Shown piece by piece: positions 49,092 through 58,248 of a stretch of 64,000 nucleotides of DNA (positions are counted from its first letter, which is position 1; each line of letters begins with the position of its first letter). This stretch comes from Oxalobacteraceae bacterium. GTDB lineage: Bacteria; Pseudomonadota; Gammaproteobacteria; Burkholderiales; Burkholderiaceae_D. The position numbers were made by a program, and so were the translations under genes. Under the pieces are notes generated by a model. That model saw only the letters and a list, made by a program, of their open reading frames with translations, was not told the origin of the DNA and searched no databases. The stretch lies in NCBI GenBank assembly GCA_027490725.1, contig JAIXXN010000064.1, positions 34,413-98,412 of the forward strand, written 5' to 3'.

Positions 49092-50186
49092 ATGCCCCAC
49101 ACCCTGTCCGAGACCGAATTAGCCGAACTGGCCACCAGCATCAAGCGCTGGGGGGCGGAGCTGGGTTTTGCCGATGTGCGCATCACCGATATCGATCTGG
49201 CGCATGCCGAGCCGGGCTTGCAGGCCTGGCTGGATGCGGGCATGCATGGCGAAATGGACTATATGGCGGCGCATGGCATGAAACGCGCCCGCCCCGCCGA
49301 GCTGGTGCCGGGGACGGTGCGGGTGATTAGCGCCCGCATGGATTACCTGCCCGGCGCGACGCCGCCCGACTGGCGCGCCCGCGAAGCACAGCGGCTGGCC
49401 GATCCGGCGGCGGCGGTGATTTCCGTGTATGCGCGGGGACGCGACTATCACAAGGTGCTGCGCGCCCGCCTGCAGCAGCTGGCCGACCGGGTGACGGCGC
49501 AGATCGGAACCTTCGGCTACCGGGTATTTACCGATTCGGCGCCCGTGATGGAGTTGCCGCTGGCAGAAAAAGCGGGGCTGGGCTGGCGCGGCAAACATAC
49601 GCTGCTGCTGTCGCGCAGTGCCGGTTCGACCTTTTTTATGGGCGAGTTTCTGGTGGACCTAGCGCTGCCGGTGGATCAGCCGACGGGCGCCCATTGTGGC
49701 CAGTGCACGGCCTGTATCGAGGTCTGCCCTACCGGCGCGATTCTGGGACCGGGGCGGCTCGATGCGCGGCGCTGCATTTCCTACCTGACCATCGAACTGA
49801 AAAGCGCCATTCCCGTCGAGTTGCGGCCGCTGATCGGTAACCACATCTACGGCTGCGATGATTGCCAGACGGTGTGCCCGTGGAACAAGTTTGCGCAGAA
49901 ATCGGTGCTGGCAGATTTCGACGAGCGCCACGGACTGGGCAGCGCCACCTTGCTGGAGCTGTTCGCGTGGAGCGAGGAAGAATTCAACCGCAAGATGGAG
50001 GGCAGCCCGATACGGCGCATCGGCCATGAACGCTGGCTGCGTAATATTGCGGTAGCGCTGGGCAATGCTGCCAGTGCGGGGGCGCACGGCGATCGCGCGA
50101 TTGTGGCGGCGCTGGCGGCGCGCTGCGCCGACGCCACGCCGCTGCTGCGCGAGCATCTGGACTGGGCGCTGAGTTGCCATCGCTGA
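49092..50186 (+). CDS. queG: Epoxyqueuosine reductase
   Basis: This 364-residue cobalamin- and iron-sulfur-dependent enzyme performs the last step of queuosine synthesis in tRNA. I start at ATG 49092 (MPHTLSE); a longer frame reads through the divergent promoter region. Visible motifs are FTDSAPVMELPLAEKAGLGWRGKH, the ferredoxin-like cluster site CGQCTACIEVCPTGAI and the second site GCDDCQTVCPWN. The C-terminal HEAT-like part is short. Confidence 0.95.
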   Translation: MPHTLSETELAELATSIKRWGAELGFADVRITDIDLAHAEPGLQAWLDAGMHGEMDYMAAHGMKRARPAELVPGTVRVISARMDYLPGATPPDWRAREAQRLADPAAAVISVYARGRDYHKVLRARLQQLADRVTAQIGTFGYRVFTDSAPVMELPLAEKAGLGWRGKHTLLLSRSAGSTFFMGEFLVDLALPVDQPTGAHCGQCTACIEVCPTGAILGPGRLDARRCISYLTIELKSAIPVELRPLIGNHIYGCDDCQTVCPWNKFAQKSVLADFDERHGLGSATLLELFAWSEEEFNRKMEGSPIRRIGHERWLRNIAVALGNAASAGAHGDRAIVAALAARCADATPLLREHLDWALSCHR

Positions 50187-50254
50187 TCTGCCAACGCTGA
50201 CCTGCGATGGTTGAACTGCGCTACACTGGGACGATCAACTTTACCGGGATGATC

Positions 50255-52102
50255 ATGCAAACTTCCAGCCGCTCCAAGCAGTTCCTGACGCGCGCCACCC
50301 TGACCAGTCTTACGCTAGGCCTTCAACTGCACCTGCCGCTGGCCCTGAGTGCGGGGCTGGCGGTGGGTCTGAGCCTGACACCGACCCTGAGCTGCGCCGC
50401 GCAAACGATCAACTTCGACCAGTGGGCCGAGCAACTGGCCAACACGCGGGTTCGCAACGATCCGGAGCAGGCGACGCTCAAGCAGTACTTCAGTGCTAAG
50501 GAGCAGGACGCGCTCGATCGCAAGTTGACGCCTAACTCCATCGTGCAGCGCGCGCGTGATGTGGCCGCTGCTAAAAAGGCACTGGCGCAACTGGCGCAGA
50601 TCAATCCGGCCACACTGACACCGCAGCAGCGCGCCAGTGCCGCCAGCATCCGCTGGAATCTGCAAGGCATGGTCGATGGCTATCCCTATGCCGACTATAA
50701 CTTCGTGTTCAACCAGTTCGGTGGCCTGCATGTGCAACTGGTGAATTTCCTGTCGCAGGCACACCCGATCCGCAACCCGCGCGATGCCGAAAATTATCTG
50801 CTGCGCCTGCAGGCCGTGGCAGGCAAGATCGATACCGGCATCCTGCAGGCGCGCGGGCTTGGTGCGCGCGGGATACTGATGCCGACCTTTCTGACCCAGT
50901 CGGCCATCGGCCAGCTAGATCGTTTCCTTGATGGTGGTGCCGAAGCGAATGTGCTGGTGGCCAGCTATAAAGAGCGTATGGCCAGCGTCAAGGATCTCTC
51001 GCCGGCGCAGCAACAGAAGCTGGCCGCCAGCGCGGAAGCTATCGTGCGCCAGTCGGTGCTGCCAGCCTACCAGCGGGTGCGCACACTGTTGCAGGAACAG
51101 TTGCCACATACCGGCAATGATGCGGGCCTGTGGCGTTTGCCGAATGGCGATAAGGCCTATGCCTTGCTGCTCAAGCAGATGACGTCCAGCGATTACACGC
51201 CCGAGCAGGTGCATCAGATCGGCCTGCGCGAAGTGGCACGCATCGAAAAAGAGATGGATGGTTTGCTGCTCGGCCTCGGCTATACGGAAGGCAGCATCAA
51301 ACAGCGTATGGCCAGACTGGAAAAGGATCTGCAGCCTAAAGAGGCCGAGCCGCGTCCGGCACTGCTGGCACGTTACGACGAATTGCTGCGCGATGCCGAA
51401 GCGCGCTCGCGTGAACTATTCGATATGACGCCGAAAGCGCCGGTGGTGGTGAAACGGGAACCGCCCTTTACAGAGAAAACTGCAGCGGCCCATTATTCTG
51501 TACCCGCCCACGATGGGACCCGTCCCGGCATCTTCTGGGCGCCCATGCCGGGTCCGGAGTTCCGCATCGTCGGGATGCGTACGCTGACCTACCACGAGGG
51601 AGTGCCGGGACATCACTTCCAGCTAGCGCTACAACAGGAAAACACCCAGCTACCACGCTACCGGCGCGACCGGGTGTTCTCAGTCGGTTCGGCCTACGGT
51701 GAAGGCTGGGCCCTGTATGCGGAACAGCTGGCGGCCGAATATCACTGGTATGACGGTGATGTGGTCGGCCATCTGGGCCAGCTCGACGCAGAATTGTTCC
51801 GGGCCCGCCGGCTGGTCGTGGATACCGGCCTGCACGCCATGAAGTGGACCCGCCAGCAGGGCATCGATTACGGCATTCCGGCCGCAGAAGTGGAGCGTTA
51901 TGTGGCCATGCCGGGCCAGGCTTGCGCCTACAAGATTGGCATGTTGCGGATACTGGAGTTGCGCGCCCGCGCCCGCGAGGCACTGGGCGAGCGCTTCTCG
52001 CTGAAGGCCTTCCATAACATCGTGTTGCAGACCGGTAACGTGCCCTTAGCGGTACTGGAGCAGGTGGTCGACGAATGGATCGCGACACAGAAGAAAAGCT
52101 GA
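50255..52102 (+). CDS. DUF885-family probable metallopeptidase
   Basis: About 615 residues. After a basic start and a long hydrophobic export segment (residues 8-45) comes the DUF885 domain. The motif YHEGVPGHHFQ has the HExxxxHH arrangement of a zinc site, and downstream EGWALYAEQLAAEYHWY supplies the further acidic ligand, as in gluzincin-like proteins. The family is predicted to hydrolyse peptides; substrates are mostly unknown. The start is uncertain among ATG 50207, 50249 and 50255; the last has CGGGA 5 nt upstream. Confidence 0.82.
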   Translation: MQTSSRSKQFLTRATLTSLTLGLQLHLPLALSAGLAVGLSLTPTLSCAAQTINFDQWAEQLANTRVRNDPEQATLKQYFSAKEQDALDRKLTPNSIVQRARDVAAAKKALAQLAQINPATLTPQQRASAASIRWNLQGMVDGYPYADYNFVFNQFGGLHVQLVNFLSQAHPIRNPRDAENYLLRLQAVAGKIDTGILQARGLGARGILMPTFLTQSAIGQLDRFLDGGAEANVLVASYKERMASVKDLSPAQQQKLAASAEAIVRQSVLPAYQRVRTLLQEQLPHTGNDAGLWRLPNGDKAYALLLKQMTSSDYTPEQVHQIGLREVARIEKEMDGLLLGLGYTEGSIKQRMARLEKDLQPKEAEPRPALLARYDELLRDAEARSRELFDMTPKAPVVVKREPPFTEKTAAAHYSVPAHDGTRPGIFWAPMPGPEFRIVGMRTLTYHEGVPGHHFQLALQQENTQLPRYRRDRVFSVGSAYGEGWALYAEQLAAEYHWYDGDVVGHLGQLDAELFRARRLVVDTGLHAMKWTRQQGIDYGIPAAEVERYVAMPGQACAYKIGMLRILELRARAREALGERFSLKAFHNIVLQTGNVPLAVLEQVVDEWIATQKKS

Positions 52103-52141
52103 GGTAGTCGCGCTGCGGCCGGGCAGCTGGCAAGCGCTCGG

Positions 52142-52729
52142 CTATTTGAGCAGCCCCGCCAGTTCGACTGCCGTTTTCACCTGCATCTTGTCGAAGATGT
52201 GCGCGCGGTGTACTTCCACCGTGCGCATGCTGATGCCCAGCTGGTCGGCCACCACCTTGTTCATTTTCCCGGCCAGAATCAGATCGAGTACTTCGCGCTC
52301 GCGCGCCGACAGCGTCGCCAGTCGTGCATGGACTTGCGCCATTTCGCCTGCTGTGCGCGAACCGGCCAGTCCTTCCTGCACCCGGTCCATCAGCTGATTG
52401 TCGTTGAAGGGCTTTTCGAAGAAATCAAAAGCGCCACGTTTCAGGGCATCGACTGCCATCGGTACGTCACCATGGCCGGTGAGGAAAATCACCGGCATGC
52501 GCTGGGTCAGGCCGCGCGTGGATAACTGGTCGAAAGCGGCGATGCCGTTCATGTCCGGCATGCGCACATCGAGCAGCACGCAATCGCCCTCGGGATCGAA
52601 CTGGCCGCTGTCGGCATGGCGCAGCAATTGCAGCGCCGAGGCATAGGCGCGCGAACTGATGCCGCGCGAGGTGGCCAGCCAGGTCAGTGCATCACGCACC
52701 ACTTCTTCATCATCAACAATATGCAGCAT
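52142..52729 (-). CDS. FixJ/LuxR-type response regulator for TRAP transporter
   Basis: The 195-residue regulator starts at ATG 52729 (MLHIVDDEEVVRDAL), four bases after the kinase stop; a longer frame overlaps the kinase. The receiver has DD at 6-7, phospho-site D in VLLDVRMPDMNG, and FFEKPF with the conserved Lys. The LuxR/GerE helix-turn-helix is LSAREREVLDLILAGKMNKVVADQLGISMRTVEVHRAHIFDKM. This is a FixJ-like regulator, not the NtrC-like DctD, so its targets use ordinary sigma-70 promoters. It probably drives the divergent dctPQM genes. Confidence 0.9.
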   Translation of the reverse strand: MLHIVDDEEVVRDALTWLATSRGISSRAYASALQLLRHADSGQFDPEGDCVLLDVRMPDMNGIAAFDQLSTRGLTQRMPVIFLTGHGDVPMAVDALKRGAFDFFEKPFNDNQLMDRVQEGLAGSRTAGEMAQVHARLATLSAREREVLDLILAGKMNKVVADQLGISMRTVEVHRAHIFDKMQVKTAVELAGLLK

Positions 52730-52733
52730 GGGT

Positions 52734-54833
52734 TCAGGTCTCCGGTTTCGCAGTGCTGGCCAGTGCCGGCAGTACGAAGGTAAATATGGTGCCACCTTGC
52801 GGATTGGCGTTGTAGCTGAGCGTACCGCCGTGGAATTCTATCGCGGTTCGGCAGATGTTGAGTCCCATCCCCATGCCTTCGGCCTTGGTGGAGAAGAACG
52901 GCGAGAATAAGCGCTGCGCGACATCCTCGGGGATGCCGTGGCCCTGATCGATGACTGCCACGCTGACCTGCGCCGTCTCCGGCAGATACTCGGCCTGCAC
53001 CTTCAGCATGCGGCGCTGGGGCGGAATGTGCTGCATCGCTTCGATGCCGTTGCGGGTCAGATTGAGTAGCACCTGTTCGATCATCACGCGGTCGGCCAGC
53101 ACCGGTGGCAGATGCTCCGGAATGCTGACGCGGAACGACACATAGGCCTGCCGCGCCTGCAGTTCGATCAGGGTGCGGATGCCTTCCAGCAGCGTGGCGA
53201 TGTCGATCTGCTGGCGCTGCGGTTCACTTTTTTTCACGAATTCATGCACGCTGCGGATAATCTGGCCCGCCCGCTGGGCCTGTGCGCTGGCCTGTTCGAG
53301 TGCCGGAATCAGCGCACTGGCGGCTACCACGCTATGCTGGCTCTCGGCGTTCTTGAGCAAATTCAGGGCACCGGTGGTGTAGCTGGAAATGGCGGCCAGC
53401 GGCTGGTTCAGTTCATGCGCCAGCATCGACGCCATTTCGCCCATGGTGGCCAGACGTGCACTTGATTGCAGTTTTTCGTGCTGCTGGCGGTTCAGGTCTT
53501 CGATGCGTTTGCGGTCGGAGATGTCGAGGATGGAGCCCATCCAGCCAGTCTGTTTGCCATGGCTATCCACCAGCGGTGCTTCGAAGATCAGCACCGGCAC
53601 CCGTTCGCCGTCGGGACGCTGGAAAAAAGTCTCGAACTGGGGTGTGACTTTGCCGGCCAGCACCGAGGCGAAGCGGGTCTGGTATTCCACCATCGCTTCC
53701 GGTGCCCAGTAGGGCATGGGCGGCAGTTTGCCGATAATTTCCTCGGCCGGATAGCCGACGATCTGGCAGAACGCCGGATTCACGTAGGTGATGCGGCCTT
53801 CCAGATCGCGTGCCCGCAAGCCCGTCACCAGCGAGTTTTCCATCGCGGTGCGAAACGACATCTGCTGGCGCAGTGCGCCTTCGGCGGCCAGCCGGCGCGA
53901 GATATGGCCCCACAGTGCCAGCAGGCTCCACAGCAATCCTAAGGACAGCACGATCACCGAGCCGACCAGCAGGTTCGGCAGCAGCTTGGGTTCGCTCTTG
54001 ACGCTGTCGGTGACCAGCGTGATGTTGGCGCCGGGTAGATCGAGCGCGCGTTTATGGGTGTACACGCCGTGACCGGGACCGGCTGCAGCGCGGCGCGCCA
54101 GAACACGGTCGTCGCGGTCTACCAGCGTGACCTGATTATCCTGCGCAAACCACCATGGCACCATTTCTTCGAGCAGCACGCGGGTCTGGTAGCTGGCCAC
54201 CAGATCACCCAGATACTCGTCGCCGCGAAACAGCGGTACGTGGTAATCCATCACGGCGGCGGCGACGGGTGCGGCTGCGCCATTGCTGTGTTCACTCTGG
54301 ATTTCGGGCTGGGTGTACAGCGCTTTACGGGTTTTGCGACTGAGCTCCATGGTGGCGGCCGAGGCGGGCGAGCTCGGTAGTGGCAGCGGCATGGCGTCGC
54401 TGCTGCCTTGCAGACTGCCATCGGGGCGCAGCCACGCCACCCGCAGGAACTCGTGACCATTTTTCAGCACTCTGGCCAGGCGGGTATGCAGTTGTTCCGG
54501 AGTCAAGTTTGTGCTGATGAGCTCGCTAGCCAGCGCGCGCAGGGCTTCTTCGTCGCGCCCCAGCTGGAAGCGGATGGTCTGTTCCACCCACAGGGTGTCG
54601 GCAATCAGCTGCTCCTGCCGTTCATTGCTTTCCATCTGGCGCGCCTGCCACGGCAACCAGATCAGAATCGCTAAAAAAAACAACACTAGCACGATGGGCA
54701 ACAGCCAGCGTAAAGCGGTGCGGGTGGGCTGGCGGCGGCTGGCAGAGGGCATGTTTGGCGGGCTGGTGGGCATTCGGGTTAGCGGACGGTCAGGGTAACT
54801 GCTACGCGTAGGCCGGGCATTGTGGTTTTCCAC
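52734..54833 (-). CDS. DctB/DctS-like sensor histidine kinase with PAS domain
   Basis: The predicted frame has 699 residues from GTG 54833 (start uncertain; ATG 54773 is an alternative). The first membrane segment at about 42-62 is followed by a large periplasmic sensor (65-290), a second segment near 300-325 and a PAS-PAC domain (about 340-455: LVTGLRARDLEGRITYVNPAF). The H-box is LATMGEMASMLAHELNQPLAAISSY and the ATPase domain has NLTRNGIEAM, VIDQGHGIPEDVA and GMGMGLNICRTAIEFHGG. The layout matches the DctS/FixL group. Its neighbours, a FixJ-type regulator and a divergent TRAP transporter, point to sensing of C4-dicarboxylates. Confidence 0.9.
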   Translation of the reverse strand: MENHNARPTRSSYPDRPLTRMPTSPPNMPSASRRQPTRTALRWLLPIVLVLFFLAILIWLPWQARQMESNERQEQLIADTLWVEQTIRFQLGRDEEALRALASELISTNLTPEQLHTRLARVLKNGHEFLRVAWLRPDGSLQGSSDAMPLPLPSSPASAATMELSRKTRKALYTQPEIQSEHSNGAAAPVAAAVMDYHVPLFRGDEYLGDLVASYQTRVLLEEMVPWWFAQDNQVTLVDRDDRVLARRAAAGPGHGVYTHKRALDLPGANITLVTDSVKSEPKLLPNLLVGSVIVLSLGLLWSLLALWGHISRRLAAEGALRQQMSFRTAMENSLVTGLRARDLEGRITYVNPAFCQIVGYPAEEIIGKLPPMPYWAPEAMVEYQTRFASVLAGKVTPQFETFFQRPDGERVPVLIFEAPLVDSHGKQTGWMGSILDISDRKRIEDLNRQQHEKLQSSARLATMGEMASMLAHELNQPLAAISSYTTGALNLLKNAESQHSVVAASALIPALEQASAQAQRAGQIIRSVHEFVKKSEPQRQQIDIATLLEGIRTLIELQARQAYVSFRVSIPEHLPPVLADRVMIEQVLLNLTRNGIEAMQHIPPQRRMLKVQAEYLPETAQVSVAVIDQGHGIPEDVAQRLFSPFFSTKAEGMGMGLNICRTAIEFHGGTLSYNANPQGGTIFTFVLPALASTAKPET

Positions 54834-54912
54834 AGTTGCATTGAAGGAAGCTAATCCTGAGAATCAGTAAAAATACAAATATAGTGTAACTTTAATTCAC
54901 TCTGGAGACGCC

Positions 54913-55899
54913 ATGAAACTCAAATCCGCCTTGCTCGTCCTGAGCGCTGCATTCAGCCTGAACGCCTTTGCCCAGGCTCCGATCGTGATCAAATTTAGCC
55001 ACGTGGTGGCGATCGATACGCCGAAAGGTCAGGCTGCCGAGCGCTTCAAGCAACTGGCGGAGAAGGCCACCAATGGCCGCGTGAAGATCGAGCTGTATCC
55101 GAACAGCCAGCTGTACAAGGACAAGGAAGAACTGGAAGCGCTGCAACTGGGCGCCGTGCAGATGCTGGCACCGTCGCTGGCCAAGTTCGGTCCGCTGGGC
55201 GTGAAAGAATTCGAAGCCTTCGACCTGCCGTACATCTTCCCGTCGAAAACCGCCCTGTACAACGTGACGGAAGGCGAAATCGGCAAAAGCCTGATGAAGA
55301 AGCTGGAATCGAAGGGCATTACCGGTCTGGCATTCTGGGATAACGGCTTCAAGGTGATGTCGGCTAACAAGCCGCTACACACCCCGGCCGATTTCAAAGG
55401 TCTGAAACTGCGTATCCAGTCGTCCAAAGTGCTGGACGCGCAAATGCGTGCACTGGGCGCCAATCCGCAGGTACTGGCCTTCTCCGAGGTGTATCAGGCG
55501 CTGCAGACCGGGGTGGTCGATGGTACCGAGAATCCGCCATCGAATATGTACACCCAGAAGATGCATGAAGTGCAGAAGCACGTGACGGTGTCCAACCACG
55601 GCTATCTGGGCTATGCGGTGATCGTCAACAAGAAGTTCTGGGACGGTCTGCCTGCCGATATCCGCGCCGCACTGGATAAAGCCATGAAGGACGCTACCAC
55701 CTTCGAGAAAGCGATTGCCCAGCGCGATAACGACCTGGCACTGGAAGCGATCAAGAAAACCGGCAAGACCGAAATCTACACGCTGAGCGTGAAAGAGCAG
55801 GCCGAGTGGCGCAAAGCCCTGCTGCCGGTGCAGAAAGATATGGAAAGCCGGATCGGTAAAGATCTGATCACCGCCATCAATAAAGAAGCAGCCAAGTAA
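54913..55899 (+). CDS. dctP: TRAP transporter substrate-binding protein DctP
   Basis: The 328-residue periplasmic protein has a signal peptide MKLKSALLVLSAAFSLNAFAQ. The DctP fold follows: IKFSHVVAIDTPKGQAAERFKQL, LYPNSQLYKDKEELEALQLGAVQML, and the carboxylate-clamping Arg in LKLRIQSSKVLDAQM, then EVYQALQTGVVDGTENPPSN. This arrangement is typical of C4-dicarboxylate (malate, succinate, fumarate) binding proteins. It starts a dctPQM operon. GGAG lies 7 nt before its ATG, and a TATAGT -10-like hexamer is seen upstream. Confidence 0.93.
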   Translation: MKLKSALLVLSAAFSLNAFAQAPIVIKFSHVVAIDTPKGQAAERFKQLAEKATNGRVKIELYPNSQLYKDKEELEALQLGAVQMLAPSLAKFGPLGVKEFEAFDLPYIFPSKTALYNVTEGEIGKSLMKKLESKGITGLAFWDNGFKVMSANKPLHTPADFKGLKLRIQSSKVLDAQMRALGANPQVLAFSEVYQALQTGVVDGTENPPSNMYTQKMHEVQKHVTVSNHGYLGYAVIVNKKFWDGLPADIRAALDKAMKDATTFEKAIAQRDNDLALEAIKKTGKTEIYTLSVKEQAEWRKALLPVQKDMESRIGKDLITAINKEAAK

Positions 55900-55963
55900 G
55901 CCTGCCCGGGGGCGGCGCCTGCCGTCCCCGTTCATCTCCTCCCCTACCTGTCAAGGTGCCCCT

Positions 55964-56536
55964 ATGAAATTCCTCGATAAGCTCGAAGAATGGCTGATTG
56001 CGACCCTTATGGCCGTCGCAACCGTCCTGATCTTCGTTGCGGTGCTACACCGCTATCTGGCCGGTCTGCCGATCCCGGTCCTGCAGGACTACCTGATTCA
56101 GTTGAATACCAGCTGGGCGCAGGAAGCCTGTATCTATATGTTCGTCTGGATGGCCAAGTTCGGTGCCGCGTATGGCGTGCGCACCGGCATCCACGTCGGC
56201 GTCGATGTGATCATCAACCGTATGAGCACGCCATGGCGTAACAAGTTCGTGGTGTTCGGCCTGCTCGCCGGTGCGGTGTTTACCGGCATCGTCGGTACCC
56301 TGGGCGCCAGCTTTGTCTGGGAAATCGGTCACACCGACCAGACCTCGGCGGATATGGAAATGCCGATGTGGATCGTGTATCTGGCGGTGCCGCTGGGCTC
56401 CTACCTGATGTGCTTCCGCTTCCTGCAAGTGCTGGTGGCGTTTGTCCGTACCGGCGAGCTGCCCAAGCATGACCATTCCCACGTTGAGGGGCTGGCCGAA
56501 GAAACCGCTGCGGCGGAAAAAGGAGTACACGCATGA
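55964..56536 (+). CDS. dctQ: TRAP transporter small permease DctQ
   Basis: The 190-residue protein has four membrane segments and the DctQ pattern (FLDKLEEWLIATLMAVATVLIFVAVLHRY, TSWAQEACIYMFVWMAKFGAAYGVRTGIHVGVD). It forms the membrane complex with DctM. The C-terminal tail is cytoplasmic and rich in Glu/Ala/His. Its stop overlaps the dctM start by four bases (ATGA). Confidence 0.93.
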   Translation: MKFLDKLEEWLIATLMAVATVLIFVAVLHRYLAGLPIPVLQDYLIQLNTSWAQEACIYMFVWMAKFGAAYGVRTGIHVGVDVIINRMSTPWRNKFVVFGLLAGAVFTGIVGTLGASFVWEIGHTDQTSADMEMPMWIVYLAVPLGSYLMCFRFLQVLVAFVRTGELPKHDHSHVEGLAEETAAAEKGVHA

Positions 56537-57813
56537 ATGCGCTGATTATCTTTGTGCTGCTGCTGTTGCTGATGCTGACCGGCATGCCGATCTCCATCTC
56601 GCTGGGCCTGACGGTACTGACTTTCCTGTTTACCATGACCCAGGTGCCGATCGAATCGGTGGCCCTCAAGCTATTCACCGGCATCGAAAAATTCGAGATC
56701 ATGGCGATCCCGTTCTTTATTCTGGCCGGTAACTTCCTCACCCATGGCGGGGTGGCGCGGCGCATGATTAACTTCGCCAGCTCGATGGTTGGCCACTGGC
56801 ACGGCGGTCTGGCTCTGGCCGGTGTGCTGGCCTGTGCTCTGTTCGCGGCCGTGTCCGGCTCGTCGCCCGCTACCGTAGTAGCGATCGGTTCCATCATTCT
56901 GCCGGCCATGGTCAAGCAGGGCTATCCGAAGAGCTTCGGGGCCGGGGTGATTACCACCTCCGGCGCGCTGGGGATTCTGATTCCACCGTCGATCGTGATG
57001 GTGATGTTCTCGGTGACCACCAATACCTCGGTAGGCAAGCTGTTCATGGCCGGGGTGATCCCGGGCATCATGCTGGCCTTCCTGCTGGGTCTGACGACCT
57101 GGTGGCTGGCCCGTAAGCACAAATACCCGCGCATGGCCAAGGCCAGCTGGGGCGAGCGCTGGGCGACCTTCCGCAAGAGCGCCTGGGGCCTGTTGCTGAT
57201 CGTGATCGTGATGGGCGGTATTTATAGCGGCATGTTCACGCCGACCGAAGCGGCTGCTATGGCTGCCGTGTATGCCTTCATCATCGCCGTGTTCGTCTAC
57301 AAGGACTTGCGCCTGAAGCAGGTGGGCAAGGTGCTGCTGGACTCGGCAGCGATGTCGGCCATGCTGCTCTACATCATTACCAATGCCGTGCTGTTCTCGT
57401 TCCTGATGACCAGCGAAAACATCCCGCAAGCGATGGCGGAATGGATTACCGGTCAGGGTCTGGGCGTGGTCAGCTTCCTGCTGGTGGTCAATATTCTGTT
57501 GCTGCTGGCCGGGAATGTGATGGAGCCATCGTCGATCGTGCTGATCATGGCGCCGATTCTGTTCCCGGTGGCGATGAAGCTGGGAATTGATCCGGTGCAC
57601 TTCGGGATTCTGATCGTGGTGAATATGGAAGTCGGGATGTGCCACCCACCGGTGGGCCTGAATCTGTATGTGGCGTCCGGGATTACCAAGATGGGGATTA
57701 CCGAACTGACGGTGGCAGTGTGGCCGTGGTTGCTGACCATGCTGGGCTTCCTCGTCCTGATTACCTACGTACCACAAATTTCGCTCTGGCTGCCAAATTT
57801 AATTTATTCTTGA
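56533..57813 (+). CDS. dctM: TRAP transporter large permease DctM
   Basis: The 426-residue, 12-segment transport protein has LTGMPISISLGLTVL, AAVSGSSPATVVAIGSIILPAM, VITTSGALGILIPPSIVMVMF, GMFTPTEAAAMAAVYAF and MEVGMCHPPVGLNLYVASGI, all characteristic of DctM. It uses the sodium or proton gradient to move the substrate delivered by DctP. No terminator follows its stop directly; the first strong one is about 280 nt farther on. Confidence 0.94.
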   Translation: MNALIIFVLLLLLMLTGMPISISLGLTVLTFLFTMTQVPIESVALKLFTGIEKFEIMAIPFFILAGNFLTHGGVARRMINFASSMVGHWHGGLALAGVLACALFAAVSGSSPATVVAIGSIILPAMVKQGYPKSFGAGVITTSGALGILIPPSIVMVMFSVTTNTSVGKLFMAGVIPGIMLAFLLGLTTWWLARKHKYPRMAKASWGERWATFRKSAWGLLLIVIVMGGIYSGMFTPTEAAAMAAVYAFIIAVFVYKDLRLKQVGKVLLDSAAMSAMLLYIITNAVLFSFLMTSENIPQAMAEWITGQGLGVVSFLLVVNILLLLAGNVMEPSSIVLIMAPILFPVAMKLGIDPVHFGILIVVNMEVGMCHPPVGLNLYVASGITKMGITELTVAVWPWLLTMLGFLVLITYVPQISLWLPNLIYS

Positions 57814-58248
57814 AATATCGGCACCTGAGTAGAAATAAAAAAAACTGGGAAAAAGCGAAAAGCTTACGTTATGATGGCGTCGCTCTCAGGGAAACGACAT
57901 ATCGATATGCTGCCTTGTAGCAAGAGCCCAGAATTGTAGGTGGGGAGTGTGTAGAGAAACGGCACTGAATGCCGGCGATAGAACGAGGAGACACACGTTT
58001 TACAGAATGTCGTTGTGATAGGGGCTGCAAGCCGCCATAAGCGCGCTACGGCACCACGCAAACGACCGGGAACGTGAAGCAGGTTTGGAAACGCACCGCA
58101 AGGTGCGTTTTTTTTTGCGCCGTGCAGCGACGCCGGCGCTTACAATGAGCCGGCAGTGCTGCCATGTGTTTATTTCAATGTGATGAAATCGCAACATGCT
58201 GGTGCATTTTTACAACGTTGCACATCCAATTTTGGTGCAGATAGTGTG
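57814..58248 (+). ncRNA. Structured non-coding stretch ending in an intrinsic terminator, possible small RNA or long 3' UTR
   Basis: No convincing gene lies in these 435 bases. A TATGAT -10-like hexamer (57870-57875) with a poor -35 could start an RNA near 57882. Possible helices are AACGACAT/ATGTCGTT (57893-57900/58007-58014), enclosing GTGTGT/ACACAC (57947-57952/57991-57996) and CGGCA/TGCCG (57960-57964/57970-57974). The nested arrangement suggests a folded RNA of about 235 nt that ends at the terminator at 58090-58116. It does not match 6S, 4.5S, tmRNA or RNase P RNA landmarks as I know them. It may instead be the dctM 3' UTR. The remaining 130 bases are the ogt leader. Confidence 0.4.
58090..58116 (+). 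terminator. Strong intrinsic terminator
   Basis: An AACGCACC/GGTGCGTT stem of 8 bp with a GCAA tetraloop is followed by a run of nine T (58108-58116). It is the best intrinsic terminator in the window and ends either the dctPQM transcript or the putative small RNA. Confidence 0.9.

Noticed and set aside
57900..58000. Resemblance to a cobalamin riboswitch (CACTG and AGGAGAC-like pieces)
   Set aside because: The conserved GC-rich core and B12-box order are missing, and no cobalamin gene follows.
57880..58116. 6S RNA candidate
   Set aside because: The 5' and 3' ends do not pair and the conserved bubble sequences are not seen; left as unassigned RNA.
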